DNA of 64,000 nt from Lunularia cruciata (lineage: Eukaryota; Streptophyta; Marchantiopsida; Lunulariales; Lunulariaceae): NCBI GenBank assembly GCA_948567375.1, contig OX419755.1, positions 6,763,001 to 6,827,000 on the forward strand, in the 5' to 3' direction. This document shows positions 22,503 to 34,230 of the stretch, in pieces; position 1 is the first letter of the stretch; the number at the start of each line of letters is the position of its first letter. The position numbers and the translations under genes are program-made. The notes under the pieces are model-generated. The model worked only from the letters and a program-made list of their open reading frames with translations. It was not told the DNA's origin and did no database searches.

Positions 22503-22955
22503 AATCAGATTGCTTAACACTTTCAACTCAACTCAACTCAACTCAGATCAGTACTTGATCTGTCACTCTATAAACTGCCAACAACTGGGCACTGATTACA
22601 GTCAAGCCACACCCACTCAAGTATAGAGAATCCAGGTGACGCTCGCCGGCCTCTGTCCACCATAGCCAGGAACTCGAAGGCTTAACATCAGAGAAGTGAG
22701 CTCTCTGGAGCTCACTTCGAAACTATACCCCCTGGACTCGAGCTAGCACTGAAACCCTAACGGTCCCGCTGATGGCACACTCGACGGTGCAAACGGTGCA
22801 AAGTGATGGTGGGCCCCACCGTGAAGTTAGTACCCCGAACACAAAATCTAACCGTCGGAAAGTAGTCCTTGAGAAATTGCTAGAATAACTCTAACTACCA
22901 TCACTGGAACTCCAGTGTCCGAGCATCTAGATGCGGAACTACAAATGGCGTGACA
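22503..22955 (-). repeat. Copy 1 terminal repeat A1 (5' end of element)
   Basis: 453 bp beginning TGTCACGCC at the TACA duplication and ending AGCAATCTGATT, followed by the leader. It is the direct repeat of A2 (13117-13569). A TTTATAGAG word (about 22568-22576) is a candidate TATA box for the minus-strand transcript. Unlike an LTR it lacks the 107-bp B part. Confidence 0.92.
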
Positions 22956-24460
22956 TACAAGAGTTGATTTAATTGAGAGTGCACTTGGTGTGTCCTCACC
23001 ATTGTTCTGGGACATTGACAAAATTTATGGGGCCTCCAAAGGTCCCAAGTGTTACTCTAGTACAATGGGTACCATTGAGTTGGATGACTTCATCTAGGAA
23101 TTTGATAGTTGGTGTGAGCTGTAGTAGATGCAGAACCCGACTTTTTCACACCCTTCATGGCATGGAAGAGGTTGTTTCAACATTTGGAGGATCCACGAAT
23201 AGTCAACTACCATGAGTTCACAAGAGCTCACTTGGAGGAAATTGAGCTATAGAGACAACATTGGTCTCCAAACTATGTCCTCTATTACTTTTGGCTTGGT
23301 TTCTATGGGTAAATTGGCAGTACCTACAAGTTCTAGCTCTAGTAGCATTGGTGGATCTCTTGTAGTGCTACTACAACTGGAGGTACTACTATAGATGGTG
23401 TGTAGCCCCATGGTAGTGTTCTTCTAAGGTTTCAAGTAGAACTACCAAGGAGTGCGGACTAACAAGCTAAAGAGCTTGTAGGAGTTCCAATGGAAGGTTG
23501 GAGAGAGTTTATGCAAGGCATACACTTGCATGAGATGGCTGATCAGTTTTGCTCAAGGAGTTACGAAGGCCCAAGTAGTCCAGTTTTGGTATGGGATATT
23601 GGATAGGGAGTTGCAACATAGAGTACGTGATGCTACATTATTATGTACTACTTCACCTACTTTGGAGGTGGTCTTTGGTTTGGTTGAGCATATTAAGCTC
23701 AACATGGTGGAAGAGAGAGTGGTGACATCTGGATTTGGTAGGGAGACCTCATCTATAGTTGTTACTTCTTCTAGAGTGCAATAGAGTGCACCACCCCATG
23801 TTGGTTTCCAAGGATAGGGTGGATAGCCCAGATCCTATGGAGTAAGTGGAAGGCCTATTGTAGCTAGATCCTTATCTTAAGTTTTGGGTCAATAGTAGCC
23901 AATGAGTGGTAGTGTTTCTTGTTGGACTTGTGGTGGACCTCACCATAGAAGAGAGTGCACTCAAGGTAGCGGACTTGATACTTCTTGTGCATCACATCCA
24001 ACACAAAGATAGTTTGAGCATTGCCATATATTTGTGAATAATGCATTGACCTACATCTAGCATTACGGAGTGGTATAGCTGCTATGGCAGGTGGTAGAGG
24101 AGCACCAGGGCATGGAGGACGAGGTGGTGGTAGAGGATCCACACCTAATAGGGTTGTAGTACCTACCCTTACTTTTGATACAGCCATGGCTACTTGTATT
24201 GAGCAGTTGGAGCAAAGATTGGCTAGCATGGCCAAAGCTTAGATCAGATTTAGGTGTTGAGACTTCTACCTCATACGTGGGACATAGAGCTGTCTTAGAC
24301 TTCATGTGCGGAGCAACACAAGTGGATGCATCTGCGATAGTGACTAAGAATGCAATATGTGCTCCAGAGCTTAGAGGAGCATTAGTGGAGTTGGACCCAC
24401 AAAGAAGAGAGGCCGGTAGACATGTTAGACTTCCTAGTCTTTTACACTCTTTGAGGCACT
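22956..24460 (+). pseudogene. Copy 2 gag, remaining part
   Basis: This resumes at the base after the copy 1 insertion and follows copy 1 gag: the segment before WDID-IYGASKGP, the capsid-like region (about 23460-23620), zinc knuckles (about 23920-24060, partly destroyed) and the Arg/Gly-rich linker. Several frameshifts and stops are present. At about 23600 the sequence keeps CAA where copy 1 has the gag TGA. Confidence 0.85.
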
Positions 24461-26100
24461 ACAAACAACATCCATGGCTCCTAGATGTCATAGTGCAGGT
24501 GTGGTAGGTGGTGATGGGGTGCATGATAGAAGACCTACTAGTCAGCCACCTACTACTACACAGACTAAATCTAGCATGATGTTAGAGGCGGATCAGCTGA
24601 TTATGTGCTTTCAATTATTCTCAACCAATGACATGTTTACATTGGGAGTTGACCCAACCCCAATGTTACAATTGGCTGCCATGCTTTGTGAGAGTAAAGA
24701 TGATGTGGTTCCTGCTACAAGAGTAGAGGTGGTTGATAGTGGAGTTGACTTGGTTGAGGAGCATGGGATCCACTTAGTAACCAATGGTTTATGGTAGGCA
24801 GTAACGGTGTAATACCAAGAGCTAGCCATATGATCTAGATGTGAAATTTGGTTTAGTAACATCTAGAATGATGTTATACATGATGTTTGAAATAGATCAG
24901 ATAGAAGTATCACCAAAATAGTACTTCTACTAATAGGGCAGAAACCAAAAAGACTTGAGAACCTTAGAACCAATAGCTAGACATATGATTTAAAGGTGAG
25001 AATTGGTTTGGTAACATCTGGAAGGATGTTACACATGATGGACTAAACAGATCAGAAAGAGGTATCACCAAAAGGTGACTTCTACTAATAGAGTAGGAAC
25101 CAAAATATGCCTGAAATCTTTGAAGGCAATTTTGGAGGCCTAAACAGATGAATTAGGCCTCGGAAATGTGCAGATTCCACCCCCTCCCCCCCCCCCAACA
25201 AAGGAAAGGCTAGCCTACCCTCCCCTGCTTTGTCTCGTCTAGAGCTTTCCAACGGTACCTTACGTGATTTTGAGATTCCCACAGGAATATTCCCTAAAAG
25301 ATTCCCTCCGGTCAAAGCTTGTTTGACCAACCAGATAGGACCTAGAACAGACATGTCACCCATCCAAGTAAGTAATCCAAGGGTGGAGCTTGCTGACATG
25401 TCACCTATCTATGTCCCAATCCTATGGTGGAGCTTCCTTGGCGGAGATCCTCTTTGTCTATATAATAAAGAGAAGGTGCTCCCTTGGAGCATCGATTGTT
25501 TGAGTGTGCAATCTGTGTTTTCTCTCTTCTCTTGTCCTCGGAGTATTACAAACGGCTGGATTGGAGGAGTTACCAACTAGACCGGCCTTTGAGGGAACAC
25601 AATTTACACCTAGAGTTGTCTTATTGGATAACCAAAGGGAGAAGTTTTTTGGTGAGACCTTCAAGGAAGGTCTATATATCATAGAAGATCTTACTTAACT
25701 TTGGTACGTAGCCCCTTATGTTGGGGAAGGCTACAATTGTCGGTTTGGAGTTACGAAAGATCAATGTGGAGAGGTGTCTATTTCAAATCTAGACATCTCT
25801 AAGGGGTGGTTCTACATAGTACATCACATGTGGAGAGCTTGTTGTTAAGATTCAGCCTAATCATCCAATTGATAGCTATATCGTGAGAGCTTAGGCCATT
25901 GCGACCGTAGTTGAGTCATATGATGTGTTAGTTGGGGGAGTAGTATTGTACTCCATGGGTTTCAATATTGACTATTGGGAGGAGATAGCCTCCTATAGAC
26001 CAGGTTGGCAGTCAAGTGAGAGATGAGTATGTCACCTACCAGTATGCTTCAGTAGTGGTAGTCTTGGCACACTACAATTCGGGACCATGGCGGCTTTAGT
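24461..26100 (+). pseudogene. Copy 2 protease region (interrupted by X1)
   Basis: Bases 24461-24807 and 25551-26100 align with copy 1 19449-18580. The protease segment (about 25700-26020) is frameshifted, and the DSGA-type motif is disrupted by an altered stretch near 25670-25700. The end, GTLQFGTM, shows CAA where copy 1 has the TAG at 18577. Confidence 0.8.
24808..25550 (+). mobile_element. X1: solo LTR of family X with internal duplication
   Basis: A 743-bp sequence from TGTAATACCAA to GGAGTATTACA, with the perfect 5-bp target duplication AACGG (24803-24807, 25551-25555). The first 150 bp or so are duplicated (24808-24955 and 24960-25100), making it longer than the other X copies. A poly-C run lies at 25187-25198 and a TATAATAAAG word near 25460. 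It belongs to the family of 34697-35290, 42163-42751, 43702-44300 and 46282-46821. Confidence 0.9.
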
Positions 26101-26156
26101 TTTAGATTTCAATGGTTTTGTTACTTTTCTTGGTGACTTATTGGAGGGGAATGCCT

Positions 26157-26846
26157 TGTGAGCCGGCCTGTCTCTCACTATGGATGAACCTATGATGGCT
26201 ATTATGGTAGCGCACCACGGACTAAGAAGGCAAGGAACCCCAACTCCATCATACTCCTCCAAGGCTAACACTCCAAGACTCAAGACATTGCTCACTATAG
26301 AACTCAATGAGAGAGATAATTGCAAATGAAAGGATGATGAGTACCTCCTCACCCTTGGTTTATATACTTGTGAAATAGTTACATACTAAAGCTACTATTT
26401 ACTATAGTAACTCAAGTTATTAGGCTAAAAATCAAGTAAAGTCAAAAAGTATAAAGAAATATCCATCCACATAAGTATATTCTACTAAGCATGTGATCTT
26501 ATCTTGATCCAACCACTAAGTCAAGGATTCCTTCACATGGGCTATCCTTGGATTATAGAAGAATCCAAAACAAAAAGGCTTGCAGGCCCAAGAGTTCTCA
26601 ACTCTTTCTTCAAAGCCAAACACCTAGGAATAATACCAAGTCAATACACTAGAATCCAAAATAGTGGTGCTCATCTTTTCCACTTCCTCTAAAGTAAGGT
26701 CCCCATTATCTTAGCTATGACTAACTTTAGCTAATCATGACTAATGTAGAATCATCCTTTATCTCTATATAAATAATATCTCTCAAGTATTTGTAATACC
26801 AAGCTAAATATCACAATACCACACACATGCATAAATGGGTGTTACA
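26157..26846 (-). mobile_element. Y2: solo LTR of family Y
   Basis: A 690-bp inverted counterpart of Y1 (11029-11720), from TGTGAGCCGG to GGGTGTTACA on the plus strand. It interrupts the protease-DNMT spacer of copy 2. The flanks GCCT and ACCC are consistent with a 4-bp duplication GCCC (the sequence in copy 1) that decayed by one transition on each side. Confidence 0.82.
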
Positions 26847-28440
26847 ACCCATGTAGAAGATACTCTAGTACCAAAGGAGATCACTCAGATTTGGAGTATG
26901 AGTGGGATTGTTCTATCTACCTTGGATATTCCTTTATGGAGTTCAGAGGAAGGATTGCAGCAAGATGCAGATTAGTTGGTGCAATATGCTTAGAGTGAAG
27001 CCTTTGTACCACTAGGCAACTAATGTGTGAGGATGAGCCTCCATAGTCAATTACCTTGACACCTTTGGATACCACACTCATTGCTTGGTAGTATCCAATA
27101 GAAGGACTATGTTAATTAGAGTTGTTTGGTGGGATTAAGATTGGACTAGTTGTGGTACTATAGGTGAGTATACGAGTATAGAGGTACTTGTATGTGGAGA
27201 GAGATGAGACTATTAGGCAAGCCTCTCTACATCATGTGGCACACTTGGCCTATTGGTATCTTGAGTTATTACCAATATCATGAGTCAAAGGTTACCAAAA
27301 GACCCTTCCAATAGACATTTCCTTGCTAGGGATGTAGGATTTGGAGAGACATGGTCCCATTCATTTGGTGATTTCTGAATGGCCATGTTAGAGACATACA
27401 TGTGTTGTCTAAGATTTGGGTCTTTAGGATCCTTATTTTGGTGTGTTTTGGGAGATGGTACAGATACTATGACATCTCCAAGTTCATAGTCTATTTCTCT
27501 AGCTTACATTTTGGAGAACATCCCTTTGATGGGTGATTCTTGTACATAGGTGGTGGTAAGTACACATCAGGTCCGTTCTTGGATGGGACCTACCATGGTG
27601 TTGGATGCAGCCAAAGTGGGATCACATGCTCATCATCTTTGTCTTTGGTGGATGAACCTCTTACCTAGAGAGGTGTGACAGTGCTCTTATGACATGATTC
27701 AATGACTAGACTACATCATTGTTGATGACATCTTGGATGTTGGGCGTCAGTCTCAAATAGTGGTAATGGCTGATAGGTCACATATGGCAATGGGGAACCT
27801 AGCTAGACAGCCTAGAGCCACTTTTCCCACACTTATGAGTTTCCTAGGCTCTCATGCTTTTTGAGAGAGAGGTCTTGGATTGGTTTGGGACTCATAATTA
27901 CAATAGTTGGTGGAACCCAATGCCGATGAGAGAGAGCATGCAATGGGTTTTTTCACCGGTACTACTATTTTTCCAGTAGTGTTAAAGGCATCCAGGTGTT
28001 AGGTCAGGCTATGGACCTTAATTTTTTGACCTAAATTGTGAGCCTTGGCTTGGTAGAGTAGCATAGGATGTGCTTGATAGGCATCACCACTCAAACACTT
28101 ATTAGCCTTGTGCTTATCAAGACAATTGAAGCACATGTTGGGGATGATGGACCAAGTGAACAAGGTATTCTTGGGACACATCCAGTGGCTACTAGAGAGA
28201 GTAGTCTACTTGGAGTCCATCCAGGTGAGTATGGGCTACTTGAATTACACTCTTGGTCTACTTGGGATGCAGGAAGAGGACGTATGGAGCTTGCAGCCAA
28301 ATCAGAGGGAGTTTTTCACATTGAGGTTGGGACATCTAGTGCTTGGGAGACACTACTACTCCCAAGGGCCCAATGTAGCAACCACTTAATACATCTTCCA
28401 CTCCTAAGACAGTTATAGAGGATACTTGGGAGCCAGATCT
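26847..28440 (+). pseudogene. Copy 2 DNMT domain remnant
   Basis: This aligns with copy 1 18490-16900. Recognisable motifs are the motif I region (about 27119-27150, FGGI), the Trp-Pro-Cys catalytic site followed by TAG (27389-27391), the motif VI ENI/V region (about 27509), the motif IX region (about 27920-27960) and the motif X region (about 28000). Stops at 27389 and 27470 occupy the same codons as in copy 1. Indels break the frame elsewhere. Confidence 0.82.
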
Positions 28441-29860
28441 TGGATCCAAGCTTATAGGAGAGGAAAGACGTAGAGTTTGGAGGTTTTTGAGGAGCTACAC
28501 AAGTTGTTTTACCTTTAATATGAAGGATTTGGGTGCTCTAAAAGGGCTTGATATTTGGATTGAGTTGACTAGCAATACACCAATTTTTTGATGTCCCTAG
28601 AGATATAGTGACATGGAGCGAGCATTGATTTGGAGCCAGAGTAGTGATCTTTTTGAGGCTAGTTTGGTAGAGATTTCACATGGAGAGTATGCATCAACTA
28701 CAATGATGCTAGCCAAGGAGGATATGTATGGAAACTACACAAATAGGTGGACGTGTGGAGATTACCATCCTATCAACCAATAGATTAGGGCTGATCGGTA
28801 TGTCATGCCTACATTGGAGAGAGATCTATGATGCGAGTGGGCATGCAAAGGTCTTCAATGCTTTGGATCTTTGAGCAAGATATCATTAATTGCCAATCAA
28901 AGAGGAAGATAAGTCCAAGACAACATTTTGGGCTATTGATTCTCATGGCAATGATGTGTTATATTAGTGGAAGTTCTTACTATTTGGGTTAAAGAACTCT
29001 CTTGCCAAGTTCTAGAAGGTCATGGACAGGATCCTAGCTGGATTGGGATTTTGCTCAATGTTATATTGATGACACTTTGGTCTATAGCACTATTGTGGAG
29101 GAGCATGAGAGACAACTATTGGAGGTGTTTGAGAGATTGAGATCTCATGGACTCAAATTACATCTTGGAAAGTGTAGGTTCTTCCATGAGTAGCTTGAGT
29201 ATTTGGGTCACATTATCTACCTTGGAGGACTTGGTGTTTAGCAGAGCAAGGTAGAAGCCATTGTACATCTTCCTCAGCCTACGGATGTGAGCAGAGTGTG
29301 AGCATTCCTTGAGTTGGTGAAGTTCTATTGCCGCTTTGTTAGAGGATCTAGTGCCATTACCAAGGCCTTGACAAAGCTAACCAAGCTTACACAGGAGTGG
29401 TGTTGGGGAGATGAGTAGGGGAGAGCTTTTTTAGTGCTCAAGGAGAGGTTGACATCTACTCTTATTTTGAGGAGACCAATCAAAGGATGACCATTTCAGG
29501 TTCACACTGATTGGGGTATGTTGGGGCTTGCAACAATGCTCACTTAGCATGATGATGAAGGGAAGGAGTTTGTGGTGGCATATGCTAGTCATTCCAACAA
29601 TTCAGCAAAAGCAAATTATATTTCATATGAGAGGGATTGCTTGGTAGCAATATGGGTAGTAGCACATTTCTGATGTTACCTACTTAGTACCTATTTTCAT
29701 CACTGATCATCAACCATTGAAGTGGTTGATGGAGTCCGATAAACTTTTAGGGAAGCTTGCACAATGGGCTTTGATTTTATGAGAGTATGATTTCATGATT
29801 ATTCACAGACCTAGAGTGGTGAACTGTGATGCAGATGGGTTGAGTAAAAACCCATGTCCT
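28441..29860 (+). pseudogene. Copy 2 RT-RNase H remnant
   Basis: This aligns with copy 1 16900-15520. RT motifs around GEYAS (about 28682), the CYIDD box (about 29061-29075, shifted frame), RNase H TDWG and TDHQPLKWL (about 29700-29730) are visible. Stops at 28781, 28872 and 29671 match copy 1 stops codon for codon. Confidence 0.85.
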
Positions 29861-31155
29861 AGCCAACAAGATTAGACCGCAACACATTGGCATGGTGAGA
29901 CAAATGAAGAGATGGTGTCAGGTTGGCTCACATCTTTCTTTCTTTGTATATTTTTTGAGGCTTTGGTGATATCTCTCTGAATGCATTTAGGATGAGTTAT
30001 TGAGGTCATAGATCTAGAGAGTAGAAATAGTGGTACAATTCAGCGAGACATTCATGATGATGTCTTAATGATGGACTATCTTTGCACTAGTGTTGTGGGT
30101 AGCACAACTGGGACCAAGGAGAGAGATTTTGTCCTTCATCAAGCCAAACGGTTCAAATTGGAAGGCAGACACCTTCTTTGTGTATGGGAGGATCATAGAG
30201 TGAGAGTAGTACCACTTCTATCTTAGAAACTACAATTGGTCCGTCATGCTCATGAGAAGCTATGACATTTTGAAGTAAAGCATACATATAGCTTACTCCA
30301 TAGTCATTATTGGTGGTGTAGTATGCAAACCTATGTACAACAATTTATTGCAAGATGTGTGGTTTGTGATTGAGTTAGAGTATCATTTAATGCTCCTATC
30401 CTACAATTACATCCATTACCTATCATAAGATTGGGTTACCGTTGGAGTATGGACTTTGCTGGACCTTTCCCATTTTTTGTGAGGCATCATCATATGTTTT
30501 GGTGATGGTCAAGCAATTCTCCAAGTAGATTGAGTTGGCGGCACTTCTTGACAAGTCCAGTGAAAGGACGGCTTACTCATTCTTGGATCAGGTTCTTAGT
30601 CATTTTGGTGCACCAACTAAGGTTTTGACTGATCAAGGTATAGAGTTCTTGGGAGAGTTTTAGGTCTTGTGTGACAAGGCTTTGATTGATCATCATACTA
30701 CCTCTTGAGATCACCTTGAGGCAGATGGCTTAGTAGAGAGAGTGGTTTAGACAATGAAGAGAGGATTGCAAAAGTATGGTTTGTAGAGAGGTCACTTGGG
30801 AGATTGGGATCTCCAGTTACCTTGGTTGTCCTTGGGCTATTGGTTCAATTAGCAAGCCTTCTTAGCATCCTTCTCTCTTTACTTTCTACTCTATAGATGA
30901 GATCCAAATTTACTTGCAGCCATTCATCAAGATGCTATTGTAGTGTTGGACTTGGATGATCTAGATGTATGGATGCATGCATGTTCTCAATGAGCAAAGA
31001 TCTTTTGGAGAGCAATGTTGATGGCCTTTGAGAACTTTGTGATAGCTCAGCATAAGGATACCTTATGTTATGCTACCATTTAAGGGGGAGGTTACAGATT
31101 CTCAATCCATCAATTTTGTCTAGATGACTATATATATCTATAACAAATAGCACCA
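29861..31155 (+). pseudogene. Copy 2 integrase remnant
   Basis: This aligns with copy 1 15500-14190: zinc-binding region (about 30240-30370), MDFAGPF (about 30450), LTDQGIEFLG (about 30627) and the conserved tail. Several stops and a deletion near 30490 destroy it. TGA at 30898-30900 is shared with copy 1. Confidence 0.85.
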
Positions 31156-31510
31156 ATGACACTTGATGTTTCTATAGGCCACACTATCTTGAGAGTGCAT
31201 GAGGTCTTGCCATCTAGAGTCCTTGTGTTGGAAGGATGTGATGGTGTTGTTTGGAAGGACCATGTGCATAATTGTGCGCCATGCCACCTCCCAAATATTG
31301 ATGGTACTATGGACCTAAGCTTGACACTTATACATGCAAGCTTGTAGTGTATGTTATGCGGCTCTTCTAGTGGAGCTGCTATTATGTTAGTCTGTGATAG
31401 CTATTTGAGAGGATGGCATATTGTATGCATGCAATATGCCAATCTTCTCCTCTCATGGTGGTTCCTTAGGGACAATGGTTATGTTCTAGATGTATTTGAC
31501 CTATAGCTAG
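31156..31510 (+). pseudogene. Copy 2 integrase tail and PHD finger remnant
   Basis: It has an open segment of 63 codons (WKDHVHNCAPCHLPNIDGTM), then the PHD region CMLCGSS, CDSY (second Cys of the knuckle lost), RGWHIVCM and WLCSRC before a TGA. It keeps CAA at the site where copy 1 has TAG 13870, and a new TAG where copy 1 has CAA. Confidence 0.85.
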
Positions 31511-31570
31511 TACATCCTTTATATGGTATAGATTGCAGACAAGTGTCTAACAAGGAGGCTTGATAGCACC

Positions 31571-33505
31571 TAATGTGGTACACACATTTTTCATTTTGGA
31601 CAAGTTTTGAAGAAGAGGTGCCTTGCTGAAACCAAATGGAGAAGAAATAAGGGGAAACTTGTGTTTTGATCAAGCTTGAGCAAGTTGGCTCCGTATTGGA
31701 GGAAGGAGGACTCGGATTGGATCAAACCTGAAGAAGCTTACTTTGTGTCAGAGGAGGAAAAAACTTAGATTAGACGCCAAAGGAGGGCAAACCCGAAGGG
31801 GGAAGGGAAATTGCAGGTCAAGATTCTTGCAGGGGCCATATCTCAGTGATAACAAGTCCAAATCATAAGTGTTATATCTCGTTAGAAGCATCTTGTTCAT
31901 AGCTTTCCATTGCTACCAAAATCGCAAAGTTTGGAGGTTTTTACAAGAAGTTAAAAGCATTTGAATTTTTGGGAGTAGATGTATAGAGTAGTTAAATGTC
32001 TTTGGGTTGGTGTCTTTGGGTCAATGTGACTTCAGACTTCGGACTTGAGACTTTGGACTTTGGACTTCGGGTTTACACAACTTTGGGTTAGAAGCTTCTT
32101 TGCCTCAAGACGAAGATGACTAGATCTGAGATAGTCGGACCTTGGAGTGCAGTGAAAGTGACTTCGGGAATCTTGCCAGAGGCATTAAAGAGAGTTAAGA
32201 TAGAGAAAAAATAGATAGTTATGATACCCATGACTTCAATTTCAGTTCTGATTGAAGATAGGATAGAATTAGAGGAGAAATAGCAATGGTGAATAAACCC
32301 AAAGTGTAGGATCAAATAGTAAGTGTGTCTTTGGGTTAGTTACATGAGAGATTAGGGGAAAGTGAGTTACAAATTGAAAGTGTATATAGTGTACCCATGC
32401 TTTCAATTACAACTCTTGATAAGGATATAGTAGAATTAGCAAAGGAATTGATAGTAGCTAGACCCGAAGTAGATAACATAAGAGTGCAGATGTCTTTGGA
32501 GTTACCATTGGAGACATTAGAGAAGAGTAGGTCAGGAGATAAGGAGTTAGATAGATTACTCACTAGTGGAATTGCAAATCAGGAAAGAGAACTGTTAGAA
32601 TTGGTAGATGAATTCGGAGTTGTGAAACCCGAGGATAGAGTGGTAGTGAGTGAAGTTACTTTGGGATTGGGTTTGAAAGCTGAGGAAGAAGTAGACATCG
32701 GATCGGATTAGAAACAGTTTTGAGATTTGAAGAGGCAGATATGAGGAGTTGCATTGTCATTTTAGATCTGTAGGTTTGTAGAGTTATTAGGAAACGGTAT
32801 AGTTGTTAGAATTGTTGTTTGCTTCACTATTTAAGCATGGCATTTGCAGTTATATGTTTTTCAGTGCTCATTATTTTTGAGAATAGATAAAGCAAAGTGT
32901 TATGAAGCAGTACTCGTCACTTGAGCTTAATTATGAGTATCAACGTTATGCTTGTGTTTGTGAGTGTGTGGAGAAATTTGAAGTGCAAATCAGTGTGCTT
33001 GTTGGATGTTGGATTCTGTAGCCTTGATCTTCATTCTATATGTTTGATCTTGAGTGAAGTGCAATCGGAGCAATGCCTTGATAGATTTGAGAGGAATTGT
33101 AGTGTTAGCAGTATTTTGCATTTGTGAGTGCAGTGTAATGTCGATGTGAAATAATTTCAATCAAGGAAGTTGTACCTTTAGTGGAGGAGTGGAACACAAT
33201 TCTAAGGCAAAGTCATTTTGTAGTGAAGTGCCATTTTTGGGAGAGCCTGAATCATCACAATCAAGATTGTTTGGAAAGATTTGATAGAGTTGTGATTAAG
33301 TGTGACAAATTGTCGTGACTAGACTGCAAATCAGTGCTTGTTACTCTCTTTTGGATGTGGTTTCTACTTGAGAGATTAAGGACACAACCAAGAAGAATTG
33401 AAGTTGTTACGTTGACTTTGTATTTGGAAATTTTTGACTAGTATCTCTGTGGGAACAAACTTTACTTACCTGATTATTGCAAAAGTGATATTTGCCAGGT
33501 TGTCA
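31571..33505 (+). mobile_element. Z1: 1.9-kb inserted element of family Z, possibly an LTR
   Basis: It interrupts the 3' untranslated part of copy 2. CACC flanks both sides (31567-31570, 33506-33509). It starts TAATGTGG and ends GGTTGTCA. The right half (about 32700-33505) resembles 40745-41577. A 104-codon ORF at 32397-32711 has an acidic, Leu/Glu-rich product and a counterpart in Z2. No RT or transposase is visible, so it could be a long solo LTR or an internally deleted element. Confidence 0.6.
32397..32711 (+). pseudogene. Z1 small ORF, unknown acidic protein fragment
   Basis: 104 codons with ATG start, rich in Glu, Leu and Val; a tail of acidic residues (EEEVDIGSD) ends it. The corresponding place in Z2 (about 40480-40745) encodes a related but frame-broken segment that also ends in acidic residues, so both descend from one coding region. 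I do not recognise the family. It may be the C-terminus of a larger coiled-coil protein seen in Z2. Confidence 0.4.
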
Positions 33506-33606
33506 CACCCAACCTCTTGATCTTTTGCCCACCAAAGGGTATACTATATACTTGGAGTAGATGGCTATTTGGAGTTAGAGGGATCTAACCACCAACTAAG
33601 GAGGTG

Positions 33607-33713
33607 ATTATGGCACTTTAGAGTCCATGTATGACTTATATGTGAGTTGTGCTTCTATAGTGTGTGATATTGACAATAATATATGTTGTGTAGCAATGTA
33701 TATAGGCACGTCA
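33607..33713 (+). repeat. Copy 2 repeat B1
   Basis: 107 bp beginning ATTATGGCACTTTAGAG and ending GCACGTCA, preceded by the purine-rich CTAAGGAGGTG. It matches B2 at 34120-34226. The next two bases are AT where copy 1 has GC. Confidence 0.87.
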
Positions 33714-33715
33714 AT

Positions 33716-34118
33716 TGTCATACCATTTGTAGTATTGCACCTAGATTGCTTGGACTCTAGAGTATTAATGTTGGTAGTTAGTATTATTTTGGTAGTTATT
33801 CATAGACTACTTGTTGATGGTCAGATTTTGTGTTTGGGGTACTTACTACATGGTGGGGCTCACAGTTACTTAACACCATTTGCATTGTTAGGTGTGTCAA
33901 GACCATTTGAAGTAGCTCTAGAGAGCTCACTTCTTTATTGTTGAGCCTTCAAGTTCTTGGCTATGGTGGATAAAGGCCAACAAGCATCACCTAGATTCTC
34001 TTAGCTAGAGTAGGTGTGGCTTGACTTTAATCAATGCTTAGTTGTTGGCAAATTATAGAGTGATAGATCAAGTACTAATCTAATTGAGTGTGTTTTAAGT
34101 TGTGTAAACAAACTGATT
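33716..34118 (+). repeat. Copy 2 terminal repeat A2
   Basis: This begins TGTCATACCATTTGTAG and ends AAACTGATT. It is the partner of 10487-10935, shorter by small deletions. B2 follows after one extra base. Confidence 0.87.
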
Positions 34119-34119
34119 G

Positions 34120-34226
34120 ATTGTAGCTCTTTAGAGTCCATTTATGACTTATGTATGAATTGTGCTTCTATAGTGTGTGATATTGACAGTGATGTATGTT
34201 GTGTAGCAATGTATACATGCACAATA
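34120..34226 (+). repeat. Copy 2 terminal repeat B2 (3' end)
   Basis: This matches 33607-33713. It ends GCACAATA (GCACGACA in copy 1), directly followed by the TGGC target duplication. Confidence 0.85.
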
Positions 34227-34230
34227 TGGC

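Larger units (their letters stand above)
13010..22955 (-). mobile_element. Copy 1: DNMT-PHD Ty3-like retrotransposon with split direct repeats
   Basis: A 9946-bp element on the minus strand, inserted in the gag of copy 2 with the 4-bp duplication TACA (13006-13009, 22956-22959). In element sense it reads A1, leader, one long gag-pol frame, purine run, B1, GC, A2, B2. Termini are TGTC...GACA. A1 and A2 are both exactly 453 bp and differ at about 18 sites, mostly transitions (about 4 percent). B1 and B2 are both 107 bp and differ at one site. It is the youngest element in the nest. The frame is free of indels but carries 19 internal stop codons. Confidence 0.92.
10487..34226 (+). mobile_element. 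Copy 2: old full-length DNMT-PHD retrotransposon with split direct repeats, carrying nested insertions
   Basis: A plus-strand relative of copy 1. It starts with terminal repeat A1 (10487-10935) and ends with B1-AT-A2-B2 (33607-34226), flanked by TGGC on both sides (10483-10486, 34227-34230). The body runs leader, gag, protease, DNMT, RT, RNase H, integrase, PHD. It is interrupted by Y1 (11029-11720), copy 1 (13010-22955), X1 (24808-25550), Y2 (26157-26846) and Z1 (31571-33505); removing them rejoins the copy 1-like sequence at each point. It is heavily decayed, mainly by C-to-T and G-to-A changes plus indels, and is certainly inactive. Confidence 0.88.

Noticed and set aside
13010-22955. DIRS/Ngaro-type tyrosine-recombinase element, as the split repeats would suggest
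   Set aside because: The polyprotein has a complete HHCC plus DDE integrase and 4-bp target duplications; no tyrosine-recombinase motif was found.
25187-25198. Poly-C run as a structural signal
   Set aside because: A simple homopolymer inside the X1 LTR, not shared by the other X copies.
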